A DNA stretch of 64,000 bases from positions 3,573,963 through 3,637,962 of the forward strand of contig NC_087382.1 of NCBI RefSeq assembly GCF_963675165.1. The letters run 5' to 3'. The position numbers were made by a program, and so were the translations under genes. Shown piece by piece: positions 46,532-59,500 of this stretch (its first letter is position 1; the number at the start of each line of letters is the position of its first letter). Below the pieces are notes generated by a model, which saw nothing but the letters and a program-made list of their open reading frames with translations, was not told where the DNA came from and made no database searches. Source of the DNA: Halichondria panicea. Lineage: Eukaryota > Porifera > Demospongiae > Suberitida > Halichondriidae.

Positions 46532-47470
46532 CGAATTCATTGTGAAGACGCCATCATTAGGTTTGGTAATTTCCAAACTGTAACTAACTGAACATGCACT
46601 CCTATATTAGATGAGGGGTCCCTATCATCACAAAGGCTCCAATACTCAGCAGCTCCAGTCCAGAGAGTAGGAACTACATCAGCTGGAGATAATCAAGTCC
46701 GTACTAGAATATTAGGTATATTTCCTGAAGTAGCTAGTTATGTATCTATGTATGGTTATTTAATGTTTGTCCCTCTACAGGATCACCTGGTAATCAAATC
46801 GCTCTCCAAGAACTAATGAGGCGATACAATCTGACTGACGAGCAACTCAACCGTGAAATAGTGGACTCCGATACTCCCGTAATGGCCTTAAATTTTGACG
46901 ATGTGGAAATGTATTCAACTGCAATGGGGCTAGCTATTGCTAAACAAGCTGATGTGAAAGAATCACGTGGAAATCAAGCAGCCATGATGAAGTGCCTGCA
47001 AGTCTGGAAAGAACGTGATCCTTTTCAAGCAACTTATAGAGCTCTACTGGATATTGCACTGAGTTTGGGGAAAGGAGACACAGCTGATAAAATCTGTCAG
47101 CAATTGACCCAAAGTAAGTACATGTATATCAGTGCCCCTCCCCCTTTTCCTTGCCCCTCTAACAAGCAACTGAGCCGGTAGCTATCCGACTCATGCATGT
47201 AACTGAAATCACACCAGAGAAGTATTTCATAATGAGTACATAGCTAGTAGGTTGTACAAGTATAGGATTGACAGTGCAATTGTGTGTTTTCAATTATTGC
47301 ACAAATTATCACTCTGTTCATAATTATATACATTTCCACTTGTTGGTGTCTATATAGCTAGACTGCACTCTCAGCTAGTGCACTGTTGATATGACAACCT
47401 ATAGCTTATCAAAATGATCTACATATTGTTTCTATATTATTGTACAGATCGTACACTGGACATGAAGTGA
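46532..47470 (+). pseudogene. Second linker+Death cassette behind fusion D
   Basis: Truncated linker exon (about 46532-46559), then 46611-46715, Death 46781-47113 and terminal 47448-47470 (HRTLDMK-type end, as in gene A). The Death frame is open: LTDEQLNREIVDSD, FDDVEMYSTAMGLA, AMMKCLQVWKERDP. It corresponds to the 3' end of a gene A-like unit whose body is missing; the left breakpoint is at about 46530. It could act as an alternative 3' exon set for D if splicing skipped 44258-44274, but this is unproven. Confidence 0.65.
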
Positions 47471-47793
47471 TTACACATGTAGTGTGTCGGATTGTACAAA
47501 ATACTCTAGAAATTGCATGTGACATAGATTCACCCCTACTGGATGATCGATTTGATCACACGAAGAAGACTATACTGACTGAACAATAAAATTATATAGC
47601 CATTTTCATAGATACAATTACATTCAAATTTTCTCATGCAAATGTACAGTGGAATTGTTAGATCACAATAACAACTATTCAGTAATAACAACTTTTCTGT
47701 TACATAATTGTACATGAATAGATTGTATTATAAAAATAATTATAACATGTACGCCAGAATAACAACTGAAACCAAAAAACAATTATATTATAA

Positions 47794-48614
47794 TTATGAA
47801 AGTATATACAATAATAAAACTAGACAACGTTCAGACATTGCATGACAGTATCTAAACTGAGAGCAGGCTACAGCCCACAGAGGACAGCCGATACCACCTG
47901 CAGAGAAAGAGAAACACTCAATAAGGTACCACACACTTGGAGGTATGGATATATACACCTCACCTGGTTGTCCAGTGGGGAAGGCCAGGAGTGGAGACAC
48001 TGGATGGAACAGTTCAGTGGGGAAAATGGCAACTGGTCTCCGATGATTCAACATGACGACACCAATATGCATTATCAACTACGAAACGGCATGACAACAA
48101 TTAGCAATGGTAGAGAGGGATGTGCTCTCACTATTAACAATGAACTCCCTCCACTCAACACGGCACTCAGCTTCGTCAACCGTGACTTGACCCTTCTCTA
48201 AGGGAATGTTTTGTTAATGGTAGCTAGCTATAGTTACAATAGCACAGACCTTTCACCTGAAGCTCTCTGTCCTTCTGATTGATTCTCCTCTGAAGTCTGG
48301 CATGATCTGCAAAATTGTCCTGTCAGATATCTATCCAGTTTCATCTCACCATCATATTAACGTGCTGCAACTGTTGCTTTATATCTGATACTTCTCTCTT
48401 CAGGCTAACCGAGTCAGGAGTCTCAGAGGCGTACCAATACACCAACTAGATACGTGTGTTAACACTGTATTCCAGCATCTAGACCAGTATAATTATAGTA
48501 AACTTACTTTGTTAGATAGCCTGGGACTCCATAATCTGAGCAGCTTGGTGAGCAGCACTGTTCCTAAGACAAGACAAGACACAGGAGGTTCCAGTTGATC
48601 ACAACACTCTCCAT
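47794..48614 (-). pseudogene. GET1: GET1/WRB-like, copy 2
   Basis: Minus-strand exons at 48614-48508, 48421-48350, 48319-48257, 48197-48132, 48078-47964 and 47897-47794. From LLTKLLRLWSPRLSNK onward the exons join in frame through the coiled coil (DNFADHARLQRRINQKDREL) to the LLAFPTGQP motif and a TAA stop. The only lesion I see is the N-terminal 1-base shift shared by all copies (TGTCTTAGGAACAG). This is the best preserved copy together with copy 3. If another upstream exon or start supplied the N-terminus, it could still be functional. Confidence 0.78.
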
Positions 48615-48898
48615 GGCAGTAAGAATGAAGGGATATTCCCTAACAGTAGTTCTACACTGCACTTACAGGTAGGGTTTTTCCCCATGCAATGTGGCCACCA
48701 TTGATTGTTGTGCCACTGTCTAGTCTACGTCTACTTCTGTTTCCAAGAGCTCTCTCACTATCTGCAGTCGAGTCCAAGTTATGCCAAAAGAAAGAAAAAG
48801 AAAGGTTCTACTTTAATAGAAATCTAGTGTAGAACTTACTTTGATCATAGATCAATCTATGCTTTAATAGCCTGTTGCTAGCTAGCTGTAGAGATGTA

Positions 48899-49124
48899 CC
48901 GTATAGCGCGAAATTTTCGAGGGGCTTAATTTTCGTGGATTTCGTGGGTTAGCAATCCTACACGAAAATTAAGTCCACGAAAATCGTTCTTTACCTGCTA
49001 TAACGTGCAAGATCTAAAGGCGTGGCTTCCGGTAAGCAGTCATTCCGCGAACATTGTGCAACGAAATGGCTTTTAGAGGCCAATCCACGAAATATAAGTG
49101 CCTCGAAAATTTCGCGCTATACGG
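48899..49124. mobile_element. MITE insertion with empty-site proof (TATAGCG family)
   Basis: CCGTATAGCGCGAAATTTTC at the left and GAAAATTTCGCGCTATACGG at the right form a perfect inverted repeat. The other array copies read GAGATGTATTTGTTT without interruption (27253 and 62330). Here the element splits that site at TA, giving a TA duplication. Confidence 0.9.
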
Positions 49125-49200
49125 TATTTGTTTATATATCTACCTATATAGCTACTGAGTACTGTGCTATTTTACCTCATACCAACACCCACATAACCAG

Positions 49201-50657
49201 GAGACTCCTGCTGCTGTAGGAGGAGGTTCTGGCTCCACCATTGAGGAGGTACGTTACTGACACACACACTTCACACATTGTGTCCACGTAGTCTGCTCTT
49301 CGCTCCCACCTTGTTCAGGTATTCGCTCGTTTTCTCATAAATCAGCCGCACTAGGAATGTCCGTCTGAGCACCACTTTAGTCTAGAGGTTATTGCACAAT
49401 AAAGAAGCTACTGATAGAGAGGCTGTGAGCAAAGGGAAGGGCAAGGAAAACAATGGGATGGTATCGAATTGGGACAAACTAAAGACTGGAGGTATATATT
49501 CCAACTATGTTATCAACTGATACTGATCACATGTACTCAGACCATGGACCAGCTCATGGAATGTGAATGGAATCAGAACGTGGATAAAGGTATCGTTTCC
49601 TCTGTCCTCAATAATTACAATTATTAACCAACCGCATTTTATACACTGTGTACAGAATGGTGGTCTGGAGTACATTGCACAAGAATACCCAGACATATTC
49701 TGTGTACAAGAAACCAAGTGTATTGAGAAAGAGCTTCCTATGGTAGGACAGCCACTGTACACACACACTCACCCCCCCCACACACACACACCCCCCCACA
49801 CACACACACTCACACTCCCCCCCACACACACACACACACACACACACTCACCCCCCCACACACACACAACCCCCCCACACACACACACTCTCACATAACC
49901 CCCCACACACACACACACACTCACCCCCCCCCACACACACACACACACAACCCCCCCCCCACACACACACACACACACAGAACCAGCTCGGTATTCCTGG
50001 CTACCACGTCTACTGGCACTCCGCAGAGAAGAGGCTACAGCGGTGTGGGGTGAGGCATATTCACCAACTGTTGTGTGGTTAGTTACAAGTATTGTGCAGG
50101 CTGTACTCCAAAGAGAAGCCAATTGAGTGACCAATGGTTTGGGAATTGAGAAGTTTGATTGTGAGGGTAGGATCATCACTGCTGAATATGAGCACTTCTA
50201 TTTCCTTACATCTTGTAAGTTGGTTCTGATTTTATTTAGATTCCTATTGTCACTGTTATGTTGTGCCCTGTGTATATAGATGTGCCCAATGCTGGTGATG
50301 GCCTCAAGAGGCTCTCGTACAGTACAAGCAAGACTGGGATAGGGACCTCAGAGAGTACATGAAGAAACTAGATCTCAGTCCTTCTCTGTGGGGACCTCAA
50401 TGTGGCCCATAAAGAGATAGGTACCTTCAGAGTTTGCCTTGACTTTGTGTACATGTATGTATGTATCTACGTGTAGATTTAAAGAACCCCAAGACAAACA
50501 CAAAGACAGCTGGTTTCACGCCCGAGGAGAGACAGGACTTCACAGAGCTACTGGAGGAGGGTTTCGTGGACACCTTCTGTCACCTGTATCCCGACCTCTC
50601 TGGAGCGTACACTTACTAGTCATACCGGTTCAACGCCAGAGCCAAGAACACTGGCTG
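49201..50657 (+). pseudogene. APEX1: APEX1-like AP endonuclease, copy 2
   Basis: Exons: 49201-49248; second exon without its acceptor and first ~10 codons (about 49405-49493; the deletion joins MITE sequence to the exon); 49541-49589 (NVNGIRTWIK); 49656-49742 (ETKC metal-site exon); 49981-50049; 50100-50214; 50280-50420; 50477-50657. In addition to the shared exon-7 frameshift and the TAG after TYTY, this copy has lost 2 bases in GAGAAGAGGC (exon 5), 1 base in CCAATTGAGTG (exon 6), and has a 5-base insertion at TCGTACAGTACAAG. It is more decayed than copy 1. Confidence 0.83.
49753..49980. repeat. Compound (CA)n/(C)n microsatellite, APEX1 copy 2
   Basis: Same intron position and composition as 28280-28541, with different block lengths. 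G-rich on the minus strand. Confidence 0.9.
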
Positions 50658-50794
50658 GTGAGTGCTCCTGCATTACTCTAGCAATAGAGTGTATCTGTGT
50701 TATCGTGTCCACGATCCTGCTACTAATACCCAACACATGCACACTGTCTTAGTTATCCACCATCCCCACCACCCACACACACCATACACACTAG

Positions 50795-52915
50795 ATGACG
50801 AGGCAAAGAAGGTAGCCTCACAGGCACAAGCAGACGCTCGATGGATCATAAGAAACACAAAGCCTTGTCCACACTGCAGGTACGTTGGAATAGAGTACAG
50901 AACAATAATATTTAGAGTTACTGTACATAATTATACGTTTCATTGTTGTCTGATTTCAATATTTCCTTATAGAGCTCCAATTCAGAAGAACGACGAATGC
51001 AATCACATGACTTGTAAACAGGTACGGGCTTAACATAATTATTAGACTGGGAACGGCTGCATCTAGTTCATTTCTTGTTGCCTCTAGTGTCACCATGATT
51101 TCTGCTGGGTGTGTCTTGATCCATGGAGTCTACATAACCACAGAACTAGGGATACTTTACGTAAGTCGTACATTGCCAATTTACATTCAAAAACGCTCTT
51201 ACAACTGATTGTCATCTATAGCTAGCTATGTGTACTAGCTTTGCTGTTCTCATAACTTTTCAGTTCATATTTCACACAAATGTCACAAATGATATGGGCA
51301 ACAGATATCAATCTTGTCTATTGACCTAGCTCCCTCCTTTTCCTTCGTAGTGTGAATCGGTACCGTTGCAGTTTAATTTATTCAACAAATACTTTTTTAG
51401 AGGCCATTCCATGAAATTCAGTTGTCTATTGACCTCCCTCCCCTTTGTAGCTGTAACTGGTTCACTGCTCAGGAGAAGATCAACACGACAGTGGAGAGGT
51501 CCAGAGGAGACATGGAGGCTGCCTATGTTAAGAAAGCTACAGAGGACCTTCAGTCGCACACTAAGAGATTCCAGCATTATTATGACAGATACAACAATCA
51601 TCTACACAGTCTGGATGTAAGTGGTGGAGCGTGAAAAATCTCTAGACAATTCTAGCAAGTTTAGTTTTGATTTTGCTAGCTAGTTTTAAGTGCCCATAAC
51701 TTGACTTTGGAAGGTCCAATTTCATATAGGATGCGTTCTGTAGCTCTAAGGGAGGTCTATTTATCAAAATGGGTGTGTTTAAATCATGTAGGCCAATTTT
51801 TTTTCTCCTTGTCAGATTAAAATGAAGTTGCTTCAAGAGTCGACTGGTAAGATGAGAGAACTGGAAAGACTCGGACTGGCTCTCGACAAGAAAGGTACGA
51901 TGTTTGTGCATGTATTATAATAACTGCTTAGTAATATTGAAATATGACCTTAATTTGGAAGTTCGTACTGTACATATAACACTACATACTTTTTTTATAG
52001 TGGCTCGGGTCAAAGGTCAATCTGATGCCACCATTGGGGTGAACTCTCCTCTCACTCCACAAAAGAAAATCAGTGTTTTCACAACTGGAGAAGCGAAAAA
52101 CTTTCTCGACGATATTTTCCGAATTCTGCTGAGAGCGAGGAGAATCCTGTCAGCCTCGTATTGCATTGGATACTTCATCCCTGATACAGATGAGGAGGCC
52201 CTGGGGGCACATGAAGTATTGCAGGTGAGGGCAGGTGGCTCATCGTGACAGCAGATTGTGGTGTATGGAGAAATAGTGAAGTATTTCTTTAAACGATCAC
52301 AACTTAAATGTTTATCTACTTGCGTGAAGTATTCCATTTTGGTAGAATTTACTACGTGTACCATATTGCATTGTCGAGTGTAGCAGCGTTGTCTAACAGC
52401 CTACTGTAATAGCTAATTTGGTGTGTCACTTTCCAACACACACTCACACACACACACGCACACCCACACACACACCCACTCACACTCACACACCCACTCA
52501 CACACCCCACACCCCTCAGGGCAAACTAGAGGAAGCAGTGGAGGTTGTCTCGGAGATGGTCAATAGACAATACCTCCAAACACCACGCTCTAAAATGAAC
52601 GAAGCCGCTAGAAACGTCGACTACCTTTGCAGCGAATATCTCACCGAAATGTTCGTGGTTGCGACAATCGCCGATCTGGCAGTAAAAGAAGCGGAAAAGC
52701 CTCCACCTCCGCGTGCCACCCCGCCCACTCCACAGGAGGACAGCCCGCCCCCTCGTATGGGGGTGATTCCCCTCGGCTTTGGACCAGCCGTTCCCGACCA
52801 ACCGGATGGAGAGAGGCGCTTCCGTTTGATTGGTCTATTGAATCCCGATGGAACATTGCATATTTTACGAGTACCGGAAGAGGAGTTTCAATATCTTAGG
52901 GCCCCAGCAGACTAA
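50795..52915 (+). pseudogene. ANKIB1: ANKIB1-like RING2/Ariadne half, copy 3
   Basis: Exons at 50795-50879 (ending CPHC, then split AG), 50973-51021 (NDECNHMTCKQ; the G before the RING2 active Cys is E here), 51088-51160, 51451-51616, 51816-51894, 52001-52224 and 52520-52915 (stop TAA). Exon 3 lacks one G (AGAACTAGGGATAC against AGAACTGGGGGATAC), which shifts the frame just before the Ariadne domain. All other exons are open, and exons 5-7 join in frame (VNRQYLQTPRSKMNEAAR to LRAPAD). Ankyrin, RING1 and IBR are absent, and the APEX1 fragment ends 137 bp upstream. Confidence 0.8.
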
Positions 52916-53592
52916 TTAGCGTTATGTGAATGTACTTGTGAACTACATGTATATAATAATTATGAGTATTCTGTTCAAGAATTTAGCTGTGTGTGTGTAT
53001 GTATAAACATGTTATTTTTCATGTTGTTTGCACAGTCGTCATTAATATTTTGTTATTAATTAAAATGCACCTCTGCCCCGAAGCAGCCATTGTGATCAAA
53101 TTCTGCAGATCCACCCCCTTTCTATGGTTCGTAACACGCCGACCGTTTCATATTTTAAAGACAGAATAATCACTATTATTATGATAATAATTATGCTAGA
53201 CTAGCCAATTAGCGTTAATTGCAATGGTATCTCATACCCCCCCCCCCCATCTCAAATATATACCCGAAGCATTTGAACACTAAAAGCTAGCTGCAAACAA
53301 AGCACTGCATGTCAGTCGTCACTAGCCTGTTTTACCATAATATTATAGTTAGAGAACAGGCATTTTTAGATGTCTGATAATACCCCCTGCATGCATGTAC
53401 ATGTACCCTATGATTTATTCATGAACATGCATGCAGTCACATGTGTAATGGAATTCCCCTTACACACAATAGAGGGTGTGTCTGGCATGTCTGTGGTGAG
53501 GGTATTCATATCATTCCAAGAATACCAGCTAGTCAGTGAACCAATTCTCTGCAGTCTACACACATCTCTGAGTTCCTAGCAGAAACTATAAT
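52916..53592. promoter_or_regulatory. Upstream region of gene E
   Basis: Homologous to 31481-32167. It holds a C12 tract near 53238 and the conserved GCATGCATGTACATGTAC / ACATGCATGCAGTCAC block at 53385-53475, then the ATG at 53593. No exon is seen. Confidence 0.45.
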
Positions 53593-56500
53593 ATGGGACA
53601 GTTCCTGTCTGCTGAGTAAGTGATGGTCTTACAGCCTAACATTTTTATTGCTTTTAAACAGGAAACAGGCCGAGGAGTTACAGGTTGCTGCTAGGACTGG
53701 TGATGTCAGGAAAGTGAAGTCCCTGCTGGAACGTGGGGCCAACCCCAACCACCACAAGTACTATCCATTACACACTGCTTGTAGGAAGGGTGACCTGGAG
53801 ATAGTGAAGGCACTTGTTGAGGCTGGAGCAGACACTGAGAGATGGGATGGTTTGGGCGAGTCTCCAGTTCATTGTGCAGCCATAAGGGGTCGTAAGGAGG
53901 TGTTGGTTTACTTGATCAGGGATTGCAAGTGCAACGCTGGTGAGTAGTTTTTCATTCACTAGCGGTTGCTACATAATTCCCCCGGCCAACCCTATAATAG
54001 CAATTTTTCACATTGCAAATATTTTTGTGGGACTTTAATATCAGTTTAATTTGTAACGAATACGGAATACACGCATGGCTTGGGCTTCTTAATTTTGAAT
54101 GAGTTGGTTATGTACACGAACTATGCGTTCGAGGCCTTGAGGGCCTGGCTTAGGGATGGACATTTAGTTCCTTACAAATGCACCAGTCCTGTAATATTTA
54201 AAATATTAGTGATACCAACATTCACTTGTGTATAGATACCAGGGACAAGAACAACAATACTCCACTCCACTATGCATGCTATTGGGGTCACCTAGATGTG
54301 GTGCAGTACTTGGTGGAGGAGGCCCACTGTGACATCAGTGAGTGTATCATAATTTTGTCTGTCCCTGTGTACACATTTGTTGTTATGAACACTTTCAGAT
54401 GTACGTAACAACAACAACCAGACTGTACTTCATGCAGCCTGCCGTCCCTACCTACCTATAATTGGTGAGTCGAAGTAATTAGAGATTATAGTAACTACAT
54501 AGCCCTAAAAGTACTTGTTTGTAACAAACCAGAAATAAAAGTATATGCATGTAATAGATATAGCATGGGAGACCGAGTGTTTTATGGAATATACAGGTAC
54601 AAGCATAAGGGTGAAGCTCCGAGGGCGAGTTGCTTGCATATTTCAATAAAACACGAGGATTCTCATGTTATAATATTATGCAGGACGACCCCTTACCAAA
54701 ACGTGTAATAAGAACACGGAAGGAACTGTATGACTTTTATTACATCCTTGTAACCTATATAAAATTATAAGATCCTTACAATACAGTGCATGTATTATTA
54801 TAACCAACTGCATTCCCGTTCTATATTATTGCAATCCCAACTTTAGATTTATTTTGGTCTGAAGGAGGTTCCGATCAGCTTGCAGTGGTGAAGTACTTGG
54901 TTGAGAAGGCTAACTGTGACATCAGTGAGTTTATTTAAATGTAATGTGTATACAATCTCTTGATCATTAACATGCACATGCAGATGCAACTGATAAGCGA
55001 GGCAGGACACCCCTTGACATAGCTAAAGGGAGGAGTGATTACGAGGGCATTGTTGACTACCTCAAGACTCGACAAGAATCATCTAGACAACCAGGCAAGT
55101 TATGAAAACATTTCACCGGCATCCTAAATAATTGACATAGCTATACATTATAAAGAAATTAGTGATGTGCATAATGTTATGTTTACACGACTCAACAACT
55201 GTTACTCATGGCAACCAGGCACGACGTTATGAACGTATTTAACCGAAATTGTTATCACGAGGAATTCCTAGTAAATTGTTATCTGAGTACATTTTCCTCA
55301 ATGAAGTAAAAAATGTCATGCCAGCAAAGGCTTCGCCATGCATTCAGTAATTATAACTATACTTTACCATAGCTATATATAATTTATAGTCAGTCACATT
55401 TACTTCCTTGTACATTCATGCAGGAAAAGATGGTGTTGGGAGTCAAACAGCTGTTCCACTCACACAAGACGAGGCTGATGCTCTGCAGAAGCTTCTCGAG
55501 GGAGCACAAGTCACCATTGGTCATCCCATTGTTGCTGGCACAACAACTCTGGAGGATGTTCAGCAGCTGCTTACTCAGAGAGGACTGGAGATTATGGCCG
55601 GCAACCTCAGGACAAGACTCAGACAAAGTAAAATTTAGATATAAACACGATTTAGCACTTTTTTAACAGTCATAAAAACGCAGCCTCTAACTCTGCTTTG
55701 CCATCCCAGTGCAGTATTAAAATACGCGATTTTGGCTAACTATATAGGTGTTCTGTCACATGATCTCTATAGCCTCATGTACAGCCTGTCATTTGTACAG
55801 CGTGACCAGTTTTTTACCTGGCTACATTTGATTCCGTTCATAAAAGTAACTTAAAGCACTTTACTGAATTAAGTAGCACGCATCTCTTGACTCCTTTTTT
55901 CAATAATTCATGAACAAAGTATACCTTAATTTTTCATATGATCATAGTAACTTAATCTCTACTAATTTCTCCATAATTATAGTTATGACTGAGCAACGAA
56001 GAAACCTCGAGATACTCAACAATCTAATGACAGATGAAGACACTATAGATGTTTGCTATCCAAGGCTATTTCTTGTTGGGCCGCCATCTGTTGGCAAGAC
56101 GACCACACTCAATCGACTACTGGGGGAGTTTGAGAACATTGACTCTGCGGGACATAAAGCCAAGCTTAGAAGCACACTGCTTGCTAACTGCAAACAAATA
56201 CTTGCCTTCGTTAATGAAAACACAGCAAAATGGTTGTCATCCAAAGATGTTGACGAAGAAACAAAGCTCTTGTTTGGCTACTTGCGTGAGTCTGAAACCA
56301 CTCCTAACAAAAAGATAAGCATCGCAACCTCACCTGATTCTCCTGTATTAATACGCATGCTAAGAACTCTGTTTAAATATACTTCACAATTATTTTCTGA
56401 AGAAAGCAGATCACCACTACACCAAGCCACAGCTGCTCAGCGTACAACAATGAGTCATCAAAGAAGCAAACTATTACCGATAAAATCAGAATTACAACAG

Positions 56501-59500
56501 CTAATAAAAAATGCGGATTATTCCAAAATGGCCGATTTCCTTGGCGATATTTTACTGAACATACACGATATCGGAGGTCAGCCAGGCTTCTTGGAAATGC
56601 TACCAGCCCTGAGCACTGGTCCGGCCATGTATCTAGTGTTCTTAGATCTCAGTAAGGAACTTGACAAGCTGTACAAAATACCTTTCAGTCGAGATGGTAT
56701 GGAAATTATTCCCTTCAATTCTGTTCACACTACAGAAGCCACAATCTCTCAAATCCTCACCTCTATTGCCAGTGTCCATTGCATCTCAAGAGATCCCACT
56801 CCTCTTATTGATATTGGCAGAGCTAGTGATGCTCTTAACGATAGAATTAAAACATTTAAACAAGTTAAACCGGTAGCAGCCTTGATAGGCACACACAAAG
56901 ACAAGCTGACCGACCCCGAGAGACAAATCATCGAGAAAAATGAGGCACTTAAAAAAATTATCAAAAAATTCCCTGAAATTATTATTTCTCCAGGATCACA
57001 AGAGCAGAATATTGAGCACAGCGAACCTCTAGACGGAGCCCGTACACAATCAGATTCAAAATCTTGTTTCTTCTCAGTTGATAACCTCAATGGAACTGAA
57101 GTGTCTGACATCGGCCCCGTTCGTAATTTCTTAAGTCGAATAATTTTGTCTCGTTTCAAAAATGCTTCTCTTCCAATTCGACCGAAATGGCTTATCTTTG
57201 GGTTGCTTCTTCGAAAACAATTTCAAATAGCTACAATTGAAGATTGCTTTGAATTAGGAGAAATGCTAGAAATGCAGAAAGAAGAAGTAAAAGTGTGTCT
57301 CTGGTATCTTCACAACTGTGTTGGTACGATCCTCCATTACACCAACGTACCTGGTGATGACGTACCTGATGTTGACAGTTGGCTCAAAGGTCATGTGATC
57401 TGCACTCTTCAAGCTATCTTTGATAGCATCAGCCAGTTTATTCTCCTTTCTATGCGAACGCTTCACTCAGGAGGTCCAGTTACCGACTACGAGCAAGCCG
57501 AGTTGGTTAAGAAGGGACAGTTTTCGATCAAATCCATTGAAATGTGTTGCAGAAACGTGGAAATGTCTGAACTTATTCCCGCAAAGGATCTCATTAAGTT
57601 ATTGGAGCACGTCAAACTTCTGTCTCCGATATCTCATAAGGATGAAACATCAGCGGAAGTTGTTCGCACTACCTACTTAATGCCAGCTGTTTTGGAATGT
57701 GCTTCACAAGAGGAGCTGGCGAACCCACCTCCACCAGACACCAACAACCCAGAACCACTCCACATCACATTCAGCTTTGGTTACGTACCAACAGGAGTCT
57801 TCTGTGGGCTCATCACTCGACTAGTTTCCCAAGGCCCTCATGGAATACTCGGATTGACGTGGAAATTAGTGGAAGATGGCGTCAAGAGAAACTGCGTCTC
57901 TTTTCTGATTGCGAATTCAAATAAGATAACGTTAATATCGCATGAAAGGAGTTACGAAATACGAGTTACTCGAAATCACACCCGTCTCTCCCTGCACGAC
58001 CTTTGCACCTATGTTCTCTCGGTAGTTCTCTACACTCTCACGAGCATGTACGAGCAGCTAGTCCCACAAGTGGCGTTCCAGTGCCCATGTCCTGGTCACA
58101 GCTCAAGCAGGGATAGAAATTCCTTGTGTATTCTGACAGAAGATGTATGGATTCAGTTTCTGTGTGGCAGTAATCCCGTTACCTTGAGGAAGGAGCAGAC
58201 AGTTTGGCTTGGAAAGGTGTGTGTACAGTTAGCGTACGTAGAATTATGTTCATGTGTTCTTGCGGTGCTATTTGCAGTGGGTCAATCTTATAATTAGTCA
58301 CGATAATGTTTCCATTCATTCTACAGACCAAGAAGGTTGGTGAGGAAGCTGAACTAGAGGTGCTAAAGTTTACTGAGGATGGCTTCTCCTTCCACTGGAC
58401 CAAAGAGGGCTCCAGACGTCAGATAAAGACAACTGATGATCGGCCCAACACTCTGAGCTTCCCGAGTGTGAAAGAGGAGGACTTTGGTCACTACCAGTGT
58501 GAGGTGAAGGATGCAGCTGCTGGGAAAGTGCTCCTCACTGTCTACAGAGCTCTCTACAAAGAGAAGACAAGTCAGTTAACTGAGTATGATTAAGGATGTA
58601 CTTACTTTTAACATCACATTTACTTTAGATGAAATCTCTACTAAAAGGAATGAAGAGCCAAAAAGCTATGACACTACCAGTACATCTATTGTAAAGATGC
58701 CATCATCAGGTTTGATTGTTTCTACGAACTGTTCGACAAACACTGTTGTTCACTGATCACTCCTATATAGATGAGGGGTCCCTGTCATCAGAAAGGCTCA
58801 AACCCTCAGCAGATCCAGTCCAGAGAGTAGAAACTCCATCAGCTGGTGAAGACAGTCAAGTCCGTACTAGAAGAGGTAAATTCACTGCTAAATAACTATT
58901 ATTATGATATTATGTATTTTCATCAATGTTAATTCATTTCCTCTCTAATTATAGGATCACCCGCTAATCGAGTCACTCTCCAAGGACTAATAAATCATTA
59001 CAGTCTGATTGACGAGCAACTCAACAGTGAAATCAAGAAAGCTGATACTCCCTTTATAGCTGAATATTTCGATAATGCGGAACTTTATTCGAGTGCAATG
59101 GGACTAACTACTGCTGAAGAAGCTGACGTGAAAGAATCACGTGGAAATCAAGTAGCCATGATGAAATGCCTGCAAATCTGGAAAGAACGTTATCCTTCAC
59201 AAGCAACTTACAGAGCTCTACTGGATATCGTACTGAGATTGGGGAAAGGAGAAACAGCTGATAAAATATGTCGGCAATTGACCCAACGTAAGTACATGTG
59301 TATCAGTGCCCCTCCCCCTTTTCCTCTCCCCTCTAGAAAGCAACTGAGTAGCTATCTTGCTCATGTCGAGTTGTATAGAGCATATTTATATCCACTTTGT
59401 TGGTGTCTTATATAATTTTAGCTAGACTGCACAGCCGCTCTCAGTGCACTGTGATAATGACAACCTATAGTTTATCAAAATGATCTGTTCTATATTTATT

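Noticed and set aside
51642-51911. Minus-strand 89-codon ORF in an ANKIB1-like intron
   Set aside because: It is not conserved in the homologous introns at 11100, 30200 and 39900, and it overlaps the plus-strand exon at 51816.
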